NCBI RefSeq assembly: GCF_003258315.1
Contig: NZ_CP030032.1
Location: 2,333,804-2,397,803 of the forward strand
Direction: 5' to 3'
Origin: Bradymonas sediminis
Lineage (GTDB): Bacteria; Myxococcota_A; Bradymonadia; Bradymonadales; Bradymonadaceae
DNA: 64,000 bases
A model generated the notes under the pieces. That model saw nothing but the letters and a program-made list of their open reading frames with translations, was not told the DNA's origin and did not search any database. Below, piece by piece: positions 45,776 to 54,431 of the stretch. The first letter of the stretch is position 1, and each line of letters opens with the position of its first letter. Position numbers and translations under genes: made by a program.

Positions 45776-46756
45776 ATGGGCGGCGCGAGAATTTCAGGCC
45801 TCAGGGCCGATTCGACGCATAGAGCCCACACGGAGGTCGCCATCAAACCTGCACGAAATACAACCCACCTTATCGTTGCTGCAGCCGCATCACTTGGACT
45901 GGTTGGTCTCCAGGGTTGCGCACCCGGCAATAATAGCCCCTTTCATATCTACGATTCGCCGCTGCTAGCCGGTGATTTCGACTCAAATTACCCACGCTCA
46001 CGCTCCTATGACCCCTTCGCCTCCAAGCAAGGCGGCGGGCCGACGCGAGCGGTGCGGGACGCCGACGGGGCTAAGCCTGCGAGCGTCGAGATCGCGTCCG
46101 CCGGCCGCGACACGTCATCCGACATGCCGCCATTGATCAGCCAAAAACGGCAACATCCGACCCAGAAAGGCGCGCCGGCGCCCGATGAGGAGAGCGCACG
46201 CTCGGCGCCCCAGCCAGCGCCTGAGACGCGCCCCGCTCAACCCAGATCCGGCGCTGCGGCCGACGCCGCCGACTATATCTGGAGCGTCTACGCCCTCAAC
46301 GGCGTCGCGTTCCCCGCGGACAGCCGCCGCTCGCTCCCTGCGCTCTTTCGAGCCTGCAAAGATCGCGGCGAGATCGATCACTCCACGGCCCCCGCGATTG
46401 GAGATATCGTATTCTTTCACAATAGCGTCGACAGCAATCAGGACGGCCGAAATAACGACTGGTACACCCACGCGGGCATCGTTGAGTCGCACGCCGACAA
46501 CGGCTCGGTGACTCTTCTCAGCTACCGCGGCGACAAGGTCGACCGACTAATTATGTCGCTGGAGAGCCCCGATGCCTCCATGGACCGCCACGGCGGCAAG
46601 CTCAACTCACAATTGCGCGCGCCCGCCGACGACGACGCACCCTTCACCCAATACCTGGCAGGCCAACTCTTCGCGGGCACCTGCTCGGCCCTGGGCGAGC
46701 GGGCCCAATTCGTCATCGTCGACAATTGGGAACCCGGTATGCACCTGGAGAAATGA
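45776..46756 (+). CDS. Lipoprotein with NlpC/P60- or CHAP-like domain lacking the catalytic Cys
   Basis: The ATG at 45776 has AAGGA five bases upstream and gives a long leader before the lipobox LVGLQGC. An ATC at 45842 with GGAGG five bases upstream would give a normal 25-residue signal. Residues 160-320 resemble an NlpC/P60 or CHAP fold: DYIWSVYALNGVAFPADS, then GDIVFFHN and WYTHAGIVES with the catalytic-type His. The usual Cys before the first helix (D-C-S) reads D-A-A here, so peptidase activity is doubtful. A long Pro/Ala/Ser-rich linker joins the anchor to the domain. It may bind peptidoglycan. Confidence 0.75.
   Translation: MGGARISGLRADSTHRAHTEVAIKPARNTTHLIVAAAASLGLVGLQGCAPGNNSPFHIYDSPLLAGDFDSNYPRSRSYDPFASKQGGGPTRAVRDADGAKPASVEIASAGRDTSSDMPPLISQKRQHPTQKGAPAPDEESARSAPQPAPETRPAQPRSGAAADAADYIWSVYALNGVAFPADSRRSLPALFRACKDRGEIDHSTAPAIGDIVFFHNSVDSNQDGRNNDWYTHAGIVESHADNGSVTLLSYRGDKVDRLIMSLESPDASMDRHGGKLNSQLRAPADDDAPFTQYLAGQLFAGTCSALGERAQFVIVDNWEPGMHLEK
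45831..45844 (+). promoter_or_regulatory. Shine-Dalgarno sequence before a possible ATC start
   Basis: CGGAGGT at 45831-45837 lies five bases before the codon ATC at 45842, in frame with the lipoprotein gene. Translation from there would give MKPARNTTHLIVAAAASLGL and a lipobox Cys, an ideal lipoprotein signal. Non-ATG ATC/ATT starts are rare but known. Confidence 0.4.
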
Positions 46757-46776
46757 TTCGCCCTTGAGCGACGCGC

Positions 46777-49062
46777 TTAGCCTTCGCCTGGCGCGTCGAC
46801 ACGCCACCCCAGATAGGCCGCATCCCGCCAAAGATTGGGATAGGACTTCGCGACCACCCAGGGTTTCTTAATCGTGATCGCTGCGCCATGGGCGCTCAGC
46901 AATAGCGCGGCCATCGCCATGCGGTGGTCGCCGAAGGTCTCCACCTCGGCGTCCCTCGCGCGTTGAATCCCCGCGGGGATTCGAATGCCGTCCTCCATCG
47001 CCTCGATCTCAACACCGACCGCATCGAAGAGTTCTACAAGATCTTCGATGCGATTGGACTCCTTATGGCGAAGATGCGCGACGCCCTCGACGCGCACCTC
47101 GGTCTCGACGCGGCTTGCCGCGACCGCGATGACCGGCACCAAATCGGGAGACGCCTGTAAATTAAGGCGGATGGACCCATCTCCACGCTTCGACGCCTCG
47201 CGCAATCGGGCGAGGATCTCGACGACCCCTGAGTCCGGCTGCATGGCCGGGGCTTGGTATGCCGACATATCGACCGGCACCCCCAAATACTCCGCCACCG
47301 CCCAGACCGCGGCGCTGCTCGCGTCGGGCTCAATCTCAAGTGTGCTCGGGCGCTCAAATCCATCGCCGGCGTAAACCCGAAACGACTGACCGGCCGGGAT
47401 ATCCCGCTCGTCCACATTCAAGCCCACACGCCGCAGCATCTCGAGCGTCATCGTGAAATAAGGCCGGCTCGCCATCTCATTGCCCGAGGCACGCTCGCTG
47501 CGCACGATGAGCTCAAGCGGCGCCCCGGTCGCGCTGAGCATTGCCAGGGCCGACGCAAATTGGGAGGAGATTCGGCCGTCGATCTCGATCGACTCGGGCG
47601 CCTGCTGCCAACCTCGCACGCTGAAGCCGGCGCCTCGCGCGTCGGTAATCTCGTCAATCTGCGCGCCTCCCTGTCGGAGCGCGTCGAGAAGCGGCGCATG
47701 TGGACGCTTCAAGAGTCCGGGGTGCGCGTAGAGCCTCGTCTCACCGGGGCGCGTGGCCGCAAACGCGAGCAAAAACCGCAGCGTCGTGCCGCCCTCGCCG
47801 CAATAGACCGCGACCGACTCTTCGGGGGCGACCGACTGAATCGCCCCCAGGGTCGAGCGCAAATAGAACACGTCCGCGCTCGAGGAGTCCCCCCGAACCT
47901 CCACCTCGTATGGGTGCAAGGCGGCGATAATCTGGGCGCGATTTAGCTCCGACTTACTCGCCTCAATCGCCAGCGGAGCCGCGGCCCTTCGCTCGGGCTC
48001 AAACGCGCCTACGACCCGCAGCGGACGCCCCAGCCACCGAGCGTGCTCCTGCTCAAGGGCGATGAACCAATCCGCCGGCGCCACTGTATTCGTCACGTAG
48101 GGTTGACCGGCGGCGCTGAGCAATACCGAGCGAAGCTTGCCGGCGATTCGCTTTTTATCGCGGCGAAGAATCGCCACAAATTCGGCGCTCAACCCCTCTT
48201 CGAGCAGCGCATTGAGCGGCTGATTATAGCGCAGCAATGGGTCGATATGGCTGCGCAACCGCGCGGCGTCCGCCGGCGAGAAATCCCCCTGCTCCACCGA
48301 AACGCGCGCCGCGGCGAGCATCCCCCAACCGACGGCCTGACCGTGGGAGAGCCCGCAAATGAGCTCCAGGGCGTGCGCCGCGGTGTGACCGAGGTTAAGG
48401 ACCGTTCGGATGCCTTTACTCTCGAAGGGGTCCTCCTCGACGACCTTTTGCTTCACGCGAACCGCGCGCTCGACCAGCTCCATGAGGCGCGCTGAAACAT
48501 CGCCGAACGCCTGGGCGCCGAGCGCCGCGACGCCGCCCTCGGCCTCCAGGCGCGGCAGCGCCGCTGCGTCCCCCAGCCACAACCCCTTGATAAGTTCGAA
48601 GAGCCCGTCCTGGCGCTCGCGGGTGGGCAAGGTCCCCAGGATCTCATCGACCAAGATGACCTTTTCGGCCGGATAGAACGTCCCGAGCTGGTTCTTCGCA
48701 GAGCCCAGGTTTACCGCCGTCTTGCCGCCGTGCGCCGAGTCCACCATCGCCAGCAGGGTGGTCGGCACATGCCACAATTGCACGCCCCGCCACAGAATAC
48801 TGGCCAGGAACCCCACCGCGTCTCCCACCGAACCACCGCCGACCGCGACGATTGTCATAGGCTTTGATGCCTGGCGCTTCAGAACCTCACCGGCCAGCCG
48901 CTCAATGCTCGCCAGCGTCTTAAGCCCTTCGCCCGCGTCGACCAGGATCGGCCGGGCCAGCGCGCTCAAGAGATTGGCGGGGAGCGAGCGGTCCGCGACG
49001 ACCACCGCGTTTGGAGGAATCTCGAGCTCTTCGAGCGACGCTACGCGCAATAATACCGACAT
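46777..49062 (-). CDS. Fused 3-dehydroquinate synthase / EPSP synthase (AroB-AroA)
   Basis: One frame of 761 residues joins two shikimate-pathway enzymes. Residues 1-345 are AroB: NAD site AVGGGSVGDAVGF, VPTTLLAMVDSAHGGKTAVN, and zinc ligands in LFELIK, LNLGHTAAHALE and LSHGQAVGWGM. Residues 350-761 are AroA: ASKSELNRAQ (Lys, Ser, Arg), CGEGGTTLRFLLAF, GRISSQF, PDASSAA, LRHKESNRIEDL and GDHRMAMAALL. All key residues appear kept. The two reactions are not consecutive (steps 2 and 6). The ATG at 49062 is preferred to a GTG one codon earlier. No other shikimate gene is adjacent. Confidence 0.93.
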   Translation of the reverse strand: MSVLLRVASLEELEIPPNAVVVADRSLPANLLSALARPILVDAGEGLKTLASIERLAGEVLKRQASKPMTIVAVGGGSVGDAVGFLASILWRGVQLWHVPTTLLAMVDSAHGGKTAVNLGSAKNQLGTFYPAEKVILVDEILGTLPTRERQDGLFELIKGLWLGDAAALPRLEAEGGVAALGAQAFGDVSARLMELVERAVRVKQKVVEEDPFESKGIRTVLNLGHTAAHALELICGLSHGQAVGWGMLAAARVSVEQGDFSPADAARLRSHIDPLLRYNQPLNALLEEGLSAEFVAILRRDKKRIAGKLRSVLLSAAGQPYVTNTVAPADWFIALEQEHARWLGRPLRVVGAFEPERRAAAPLAIEASKSELNRAQIIAALHPYEVEVRGDSSSADVFYLRSTLGAIQSVAPEESVAVYCGEGGTTLRFLLAFAATRPGETRLYAHPGLLKRPHAPLLDALRQGGAQIDEITDARGAGFSVRGWQQAPESIEIDGRISSQFASALAMLSATGAPLELIVRSERASGNEMASRPYFTMTLEMLRRVGLNVDERDIPAGQSFRVYAGDGFERPSTLEIEPDASSAAVWAVAEYLGVPVDMSAYQAPAMQPDSGVVEILARLREASKRGDGSIRLNLQASPDLVPVIAVAASRVETEVRVEGVAHLRHKESNRIEDLVELFDAVGVEIEAMEDGIRIPAGIQRARDAEVETFGDHRMAMAALLLSAHGAAITIKKPWVVAKSYPNLWRDAAYLGWRVDAPGEG

Positions 49063-49128
49063 CACAACTTACCTTTATCCACCCGCATCCCGCGGGATAT
49101 ATGACTAATAAATACGCCTGATACGACT

Positions 49129-50781
49129 TTATAGAAGCGGACTAAATAGCCGCGCAGTGCTCTCCACGATGCGACTCTTGAGCGGCCGATCGGTGAAGTC
49201 ATGCAGCGCCATCTCCTCGCTTTTACTTATATAATACGCGATGAAATCGCTCATATACTGGTTAAGCTCCGGGCTGCGCAGGGTGGCGTTAACCTCGAAG
49301 TTCAGGTCAAAGCTGCGCATATCCATATTCGCGCTGCCGACCACAACCCATTCATAGTCGACCACCACCGCCTTGGCATGGATCATCTGCTCGGCGTACT
49401 CAAAGATGCGCACGCCCGCGCGCAGCAATTCCTCGTAGAAGGAGCGCCCTGCTGCCTGGGCCAACCAAACATCGCTCATCCCCGCGGTCAATATCCGAAC
49501 ATCCACGCCGCGCAACGCGGCGGTCTTCAGGGCCACGAGGATCGACTCGTCGGGTACGAAATACGGCGTCGCAATATAGAGGCGCTCGACCGCGTGGGTG
49601 AGCCCGATAAAGAAGATACTCTTGATGGGGCTGTCCGGCCAATCGGGGCCGCTGGCGACCAGCCGTCCGACCAGACCGCCAACATCCGGCGGCTCTAAGT
49701 CGCTGAGTTTCTTAGGGATACGCTCCGCTTCGGGCCGCGGGCCGGTGTCCTTTTTGACGCTTAATTCCGTGCCAAAGGAGCCGTCTCGCGCACTTTCCAG
49801 CGATGCCGCGAGCGCGAGCGACGGGTCACTCTGCTGGGCCTGACGGCGCGCCAAATTTCCGACGCTCAGCCCCTCTTCGGGCAGGAAATACCGCCGCGAC
49901 CCGAGGTCCTCGCCCGTGGCGAAATACCAATCTTCCACGAAGGTTTCCTGGAGTTGCAATGAAATCGGCCCGTCGAAGCGAAACGCCATATCGACCCAAT
50001 CCAGGTATTCTTCGCCGATATTAACCCCCCCGATAAAGCTCACGCGCCGGTCGACCACGATGATCTTGCGGTGATTTCGAAAGTTGATGCGCAGCTGGCG
50101 CTCGAAGACGCGCAGCGGCATAAAGGGCGCGACATGCCCGCCGGCGTCGATCAGCGGCTGCATAAACCCGCGGCTCACCGGCGAGCCTCCGACGGCATCG
50201 TAGAGCACGCGCACCCCGACGCCCTCGCGGGCCTTCTGGGTGAGCAGATCCCGAAACCGGCGCCCAACCGCGTCGCGTTGCCAGATATAAAACTCGAAGT
50301 GGATATGCTCGGTCGCCTCGCGCACCGCGGCCTCAAAGGCGTCGAAGGCGTGCTTGCCCGACGGCAGCACCTTCAGGCGATTGCCGGTGGTCGCCTCAAA
50401 GATCCCCTCGTTCTGGCGCAGGCAAAACAGGTCGGCGCTATTGAACAGTGTGCCGTTCCCGTCGAGCACGACGCCGCCCTCCTCGACCTGGCGGGCGGTG
50501 AGCTGGGATTTGATATCCGCCAGGCTCTCGACCATCTGCGCGTGCGAGACCTTGCGCCGGCGCCGGCGCCGCTCGACATGATTTAGCCCGATCATCCACC
50601 ACAAAATGACCCCCAAAAACGGCAGGGATAGCAAACAGAGGATCCAGGCCAGCACCGTCATCGGGCGTGAGCCGCGGCTGAGCAACACCGATGGGATGTG
50701 GAGAATCGCAAAGATCGTCGCCCCCGACCACAGCAGCGACCACCAGTTCAACCCCCAAGTCAGCTCTAAAAAACCAGGCAT
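49129..50781 (-). CDS. Cardiolipin synthase, phospholipase D family
   Basis: The start MPGFLELT follows GAGGG at suitable spacing; an in-frame start 17 codons upstream is less likely. The 550-residue protein has two N-terminal membrane helices and two PLD HxK motifs: HRKIIVVDRRVSFIGGVNIG and HAKAVVVDYEWVVVGSANMD. It joins two phosphatidylglycerol molecules, or a related pair, into cardiolipin at the inner membrane. The linker between the two PLD domains is longer than usual and rich in charged residues. It is upstream of the aroB-aroA fusion on the same strand, 66 bases away. Confidence 0.9.
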   Translation of the reverse strand: MPGFLELTWGLNWWSLLWSGATIFAILHIPSVLLSRGSRPMTVLAWILCLLSLPFLGVILWWMIGLNHVERRRRRRKVSHAQMVESLADIKSQLTARQVEEGGVVLDGNGTLFNSADLFCLRQNEGIFEATTGNRLKVLPSGKHAFDAFEAAVREATEHIHFEFYIWQRDAVGRRFRDLLTQKAREGVGVRVLYDAVGGSPVSRGFMQPLIDAGGHVAPFMPLRVFERQLRINFRNHRKIIVVDRRVSFIGGVNIGEEYLDWVDMAFRFDGPISLQLQETFVEDWYFATGEDLGSRRYFLPEEGLSVGNLARRQAQQSDPSLALAASLESARDGSFGTELSVKKDTGPRPEAERIPKKLSDLEPPDVGGLVGRLVASGPDWPDSPIKSIFFIGLTHAVERLYIATPYFVPDESILVALKTAALRGVDVRILTAGMSDVWLAQAAGRSFYEELLRAGVRIFEYAEQMIHAKAVVVDYEWVVVGSANMDMRSFDLNFEVNATLRSPELNQYMSDFIAYYISKSEEMALHDFTDRPLKSRIVESTARLFSPLL

Positions 50782-51094
50782 GCACACCGCCCTCACGTTG
50801 AACGCATTAAAATAATTCGACCGGTCACCCAATCACAGGAGACGCTGGCGCAACCTGCGTCAAAACTGCGCACCCAGGCGCGCGTATCACGCGATATACT
50901 CACCGACTCCCCCGCGACACAAGCCACATAGCCGCACTCGGCAAGCCATATATTCAAGAAAATGACCCTAGCACAAAAACGGCCCCAGCGACGGCGCCCG
51001 CGGCTCACCGATATTGATTTCAAGGCCGACGCGCCAAGATTCAGGGTTCGTGGCCCAAGCCCCCTCACGTCATCACCTCTATAGGAGCACGCAA

Positions 51095-52306
51095 ATGGAT
51101 CATTTTAGCAACGCGGACTATCAGGCGCTTCTCGAGGTTCAGCGGGGACCGGCGGTGTCGATCTATTTCCCCTCCGAGCGCATCGACAATAAGGGCAAGA
51201 ATAATCAGCTCGGCTTCCGCGCCCATGTGGACCGTGCGCGCAAACTCTTAGCCGAGCGCTACGAGCCGAGCGAGTATAACGAGGTCCTGGAGATGATGCG
51301 CGCGCGCCTGGAGGATACGGAGCTCTGGGGGAATCTAACTCACGGCGTCGCAGCCTTCTTTGCCCCCGGCTTCGAGCGCGTCTTCCGACTCAGCCAGGAG
51401 GTCCTGGCCGAAACCATCGTGAGCAACACCTTTCACACCCGCCCCATGCTTGGCCTGCTCGCCCGCCCCCACCACTATTGGGTGCTCGCGCTGGACTCCA
51501 AGGACACCCGCCTCTACGAGGTCAGCGGCCGGGAAATCGACCAGGTCGGCATCGGCGTGATCCCGACGAGCGTGGAGAGCGCGCTCTTTCAGCCCTACCC
51601 ACCTCAGCAACAGGACCGCCAGCGCGAGGTCACCAGCACCCCCGGGGGCAACGCCGGGGTGCACGGCGTTGGCGACGGGCGCGACGGGCGCCCCGAGTTG
51701 CTGCGCCAGTTCGCCCAGGTGGTCGACGCGCGCCTCAAAGAGTTTCTGCGCGGCGATAACGATCCGCTTATCTTGGGCGCCGCCGGCCAGATCAAGGCGC
51801 TCTTTCGCCAGGAGAGCACCCTGGACAACCTCTTCTCCGAAGGCCTTCAAGAGAGCCTATCACACCTGACCACGGCCGAGATCCGCGCGCGAAGCCAGCC
51901 GCTTATCCACCGCTTTGCCGAACATAAGGTCGACAATATCCTCGCCCTCTGGGAGCGCGAATACGGCCGTGGCCAGGGTGAAATCGACCTGCAACAGATC
52001 GCCACGCGAACCCTGATGAGCCAGGTGCGCTATCTTTTTATCGAGCGCGGCCGGCGCATCTGGGGCAGCCTCAATCGCAACAATGGCACCATCACCATCA
52101 GCGGCGAAAATGGTGAGAACCAACAAGATATGCAAAGCGGTCGCTCCGATATCCTCGACGAACTCGCCGAGTTCGTGATCTCGCGCGGCGGCGAGGCGTT
52201 TGTGCTGGAGCCCGAGAAAATGCCGAGCGACACGGGCGCCGCGGCAATTCTTCGCGGCTCCGGGCCTGCGGTGATACCGGAGCCGCCGCGCCCGCGAATC
52301 AACTAA
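51095..52306 (+). CDS. baeRF family 3-like protein (eRF1-related)
   Basis: The ATG at 51095 has GGAG a few bases upstream; the frame to 51014 is not preferred. The 403 residues match the bacterial archaeo-eukaryotic release-factor-like family: an N-terminal region starting with GPAVSIYFPSER, a middle block (FFAPGFERVFRLSQEV ... LALDSKDTRLYEVSGREIDQ) and a C-terminal eRF1 domain 3-like part (LAEFVISRGGEAFVLEPEKM). Proteins of this group are suggested to act at stalled ribosomes or as hibernation factors, but few have been tested. There is no signal peptide. It is a single gene between divergent and downstream units. Confidence 0.85.
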   Translation: MDHFSNADYQALLEVQRGPAVSIYFPSERIDNKGKNNQLGFRAHVDRARKLLAERYEPSEYNEVLEMMRARLEDTELWGNLTHGVAAFFAPGFERVFRLSQEVLAETIVSNTFHTRPMLGLLARPHHYWVLALDSKDTRLYEVSGREIDQVGIGVIPTSVESALFQPYPPQQQDRQREVTSTPGGNAGVHGVGDGRDGRPELLRQFAQVVDARLKEFLRGDNDPLILGAAGQIKALFRQESTLDNLFSEGLQESLSHLTTAEIRARSQPLIHRFAEHKVDNILALWEREYGRGQGEIDLQQIATRTLMSQVRYLFIERGRRIWGSLNRNNGTITISGENGENQQDMQSGRSDILDELAEFVISRGGEAFVLEPEKMPSDTGAAAILRGSGPAVIPEPPRPRIN

Positions 52307-52465
52307 ATCTGGGCCGGCACGGGCAGTCGCGCCGCGCTTTGTTCGGTCAACGGCAATGGGTTGATTTGACATCTATTTGTTTTGAAATACCGTGGCCGAG
52401 CTATTCGTTGAGGCAGTAGGCATATGTAGCGCCTCAAACCTTTTCTCATTACCCAGGAAGTATCG

Positions 52466-52720
52466 ATGGCAGATGTTAAGATCTACGTCACAGAATATTG
52501 TGGCTATTGCAAAATGGCCGAGCGTCTCCTCACGGAGCTGAATATCGCCTATGAGGAGATCGACGTGACCCACGATGTCGAGCAGCGCAAGGCGTTGGTC
52601 GAGATCACAGGCAAGCGAACCGTCCCCCAGATTTTCATCCGCGACGAGCCGATCGGCGGATATACCGACCTCAAAGCGCTGCAGGATTCCGGCAAACTCG
52701 CCGAGCTCTTCCCGAGCTAA
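52466..52720 (+). CDS. Glutaredoxin, GrxC-type
   Basis: The 84-residue protein covers one glutaredoxin fold. The active site is C-G-Y-C (C11-G12-Y13-C14) where E. coli Grx3 has C-P-Y-C. The glutathione-binding part TVPQIFIRDEPIGGYTDLKAL is normal, with the cis-Pro in TVPQ and the Gly pair. It reduces disulfides with glutathione in the cytoplasm. The start is preceded by AGGAAG. A terminator follows. Confidence 0.92.
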   Translation: MADVKIYVTEYCGYCKMAERLLTELNIAYEEIDVTHDVEQRKALVEITGKRTVPQIFIRDEPIGGYTDLKALQDSGKLAELFPS

Positions 52721-52747
52721 GCGACCCCGAACCGACGCAAACAAAAA

Positions 52748-52777
52748 GGCCGGCGCTCAATGAGCGCCGGCCTTTTT
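52748..52777. terminator. Bidirectional Rho-independent terminator
   Basis: A near-perfect palindrome GGCCGGCGCTCA / TGAGCGCCGGCC with A5 on the left and T5 on the right, between the convergent glutaredoxin gene and the AgmX-type gene. Confidence 0.92.
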
Positions 52778-52800
52778 AGGTCTACGTCTTCGGGTCGAAC

Positions 52801-54165
52801 TTATTCGATACCGGTGAAGACGAAGGGATAGTTGATGATGCAGATACCGCCGTCGGGTTTGTCGAAGCGCATGCGCTGGATAACGCGAGCGATACAACCT
52901 TCGACTTTACGGTTATTCATGGTCGTGCTCGCGATGGAGGCGCTCATGACTTTTCCGTCCAGGCCGACTTTCCACTGAGCCGAGATTTTACCCGAGAGTT
53001 TCGGGTTCTGCTGAAGCTCACGCTCGAAGCAATACTTGATGGCGTTCGACTTGGCCGACACGACGCGGCGGATATTGCCCTTGTCGCAGAAGTCACCGAT
53101 CTGCGGGGTGCCCTGGCTCAACTTCGGCTTGACCTTACGCGCTTTCTTTTTGCCGATGCCGCCGCCGGTGCCTTTACCACCACCGGTGTCGACTTTACCG
53201 AGGCCCTGGATACGACCGAAGCCTTCGCCGCCGCCGCCTTTACCGACACCGCGCATTCCCATGCCGCCGGCGCCACGACCGATGACCAGGTCTCCACCTT
53301 CACCGCTCATCGCGACGTTCATCTTGGAGTCGAAGCCCTCCTGGTTGCCGAAGATATCCTTGAGCGGTCCTGCGCCCAAGATTTCGGAACCCAGAGCGGC
53401 GTTGACGCCGATATTCTTAACATCGATCTCGTCGACCATTTCGCCGTCCACTTTCGGGACTTTGGACTCCGGAATCTCGGAATCTTCGTCGCCAAATTTA
53501 CCCTCTTCACCACCGGCTTTTTTACCGGTCGTGTCTTCTTCGGGGATCTCGAGTTCCTCTTCTTCGAGAGGATCCGCGATATCTTCGGCCATAAACTCAA
53601 CAAAACGGTCGGATATCATCTGGCGCTCCAAATGGGCGTCGGGGTCGTAGCCCAACAACGTCCAGATCAAGAAGATAATATGCAGCATCGCTGACAGCGA
53701 GAGACACGCCAAAAGCGCCATCTCAATCCTGCCACGAATGCCGCGCGCCGGGATCACTTCGTTCTGAACGAGCACCTGGAAGAATACGTTAATATTCCCC
53801 AACTGGAACATGCCCCAGTCGCCCTCTTTGACGAGGACCTGGTACACATCGGCCGAGCCGTTCTCGGTATTCACCGAATCCTGGCGGCTGGCCTTCTTGT
53901 CCTCGATAAGCTCTTCGAGGTCCCAGTCTTCGCCGTCGACCGAAATCGAGCCGTCGATTTTATTGGTAAACCGAGCGGTATAACCCTCGTCGGTACGCTC
54001 AAACATCTGGAATAGCTCAGCTAATCCAGGGGCAGGAACCGAGAATTCGTTTCCATCGCCGATCCCTACGGTGACGATAGATTCATTCTTCTTGGTATAG
54101 GTTTTCTCTTGGAAAACCGTTCCATTCCAGACGATTGCGACTCTGAGGCAATGATCGTTTCTCAC
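52801..54165 (-). CDS. AgmX/PglI C-terminal domain protein with FHA-like N-terminus
   Basis: A GTG start has GGAG about eight bases upstream. The 454-residue protein has a cytoplasmic N-terminus of about 145 residues; the part VTVGIGDGNEFSVP resembles the phosphothreonine-binding FHA fold. A membrane helix at about 148-172 follows, then an acidic periplasmic linker (EEEELEIPEED) and a Gly-rich stretch (about 290-345). The last 95 residues form the AgmX/PglI (GltJ/GltG-type) C-terminal domain with Cys in CFEREL and EGCIARVIQRMRFDKP. It is a TonB-like force-transducing plan. It is unlinked to the motor operon at 19-24 kb, whose AgmX-type subunit has a pseudokinase in place of the FHA-like part. 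Confidence 0.87.
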   Translation of the reverse strand: MRNDHCLRVAIVWNGTVFQEKTYTKKNESIVTVGIGDGNEFSVPAPGLAELFQMFERTDEGYTARFTNKIDGSISVDGEDWDLEELIEDKKASRQDSVNTENGSADVYQVLVKEGDWGMFQLGNINVFFQVLVQNEVIPARGIRGRIEMALLACLSLSAMLHIIFLIWTLLGYDPDAHLERQMISDRFVEFMAEDIADPLEEEELEIPEEDTTGKKAGGEEGKFGDEDSEIPESKVPKVDGEMVDEIDVKNIGVNAALGSEILGAGPLKDIFGNQEGFDSKMNVAMSGEGGDLVIGRGAGGMGMRGVGKGGGGEGFGRIQGLGKVDTGGGKGTGGGIGKKKARKVKPKLSQGTPQIGDFCDKGNIRRVVSAKSNAIKYCFERELQQNPKLSGKISAQWKVGLDGKVMSASIASTTMNNRKVEGCIARVIQRMRFDKPDGGICIINYPFVFTGIE

Positions 54166-54431
54166 CAGTTCTGCTCCATGAGGAAAACCGCTTTATTGCG
54201 CGGCTGCATTTCCTATTCCAACTACACCTGCGTCGAGCCTTCGAGCCTCAAAATGAGGCGCGGACTCAATCGATACCGCAGAAGTGCAGCGCAACATACT
54301 TAGTCGACTCTATAGCGTCAAGCTACGAGCGCGCTTCGATGCCAGACAGCGCGACGCTCGCTTATAAACAGGTTCATATCGCGAAAGAAAGAAGGTCCTG
54401 AACATCCAGATGACTGGTATATAAAGGAGGG

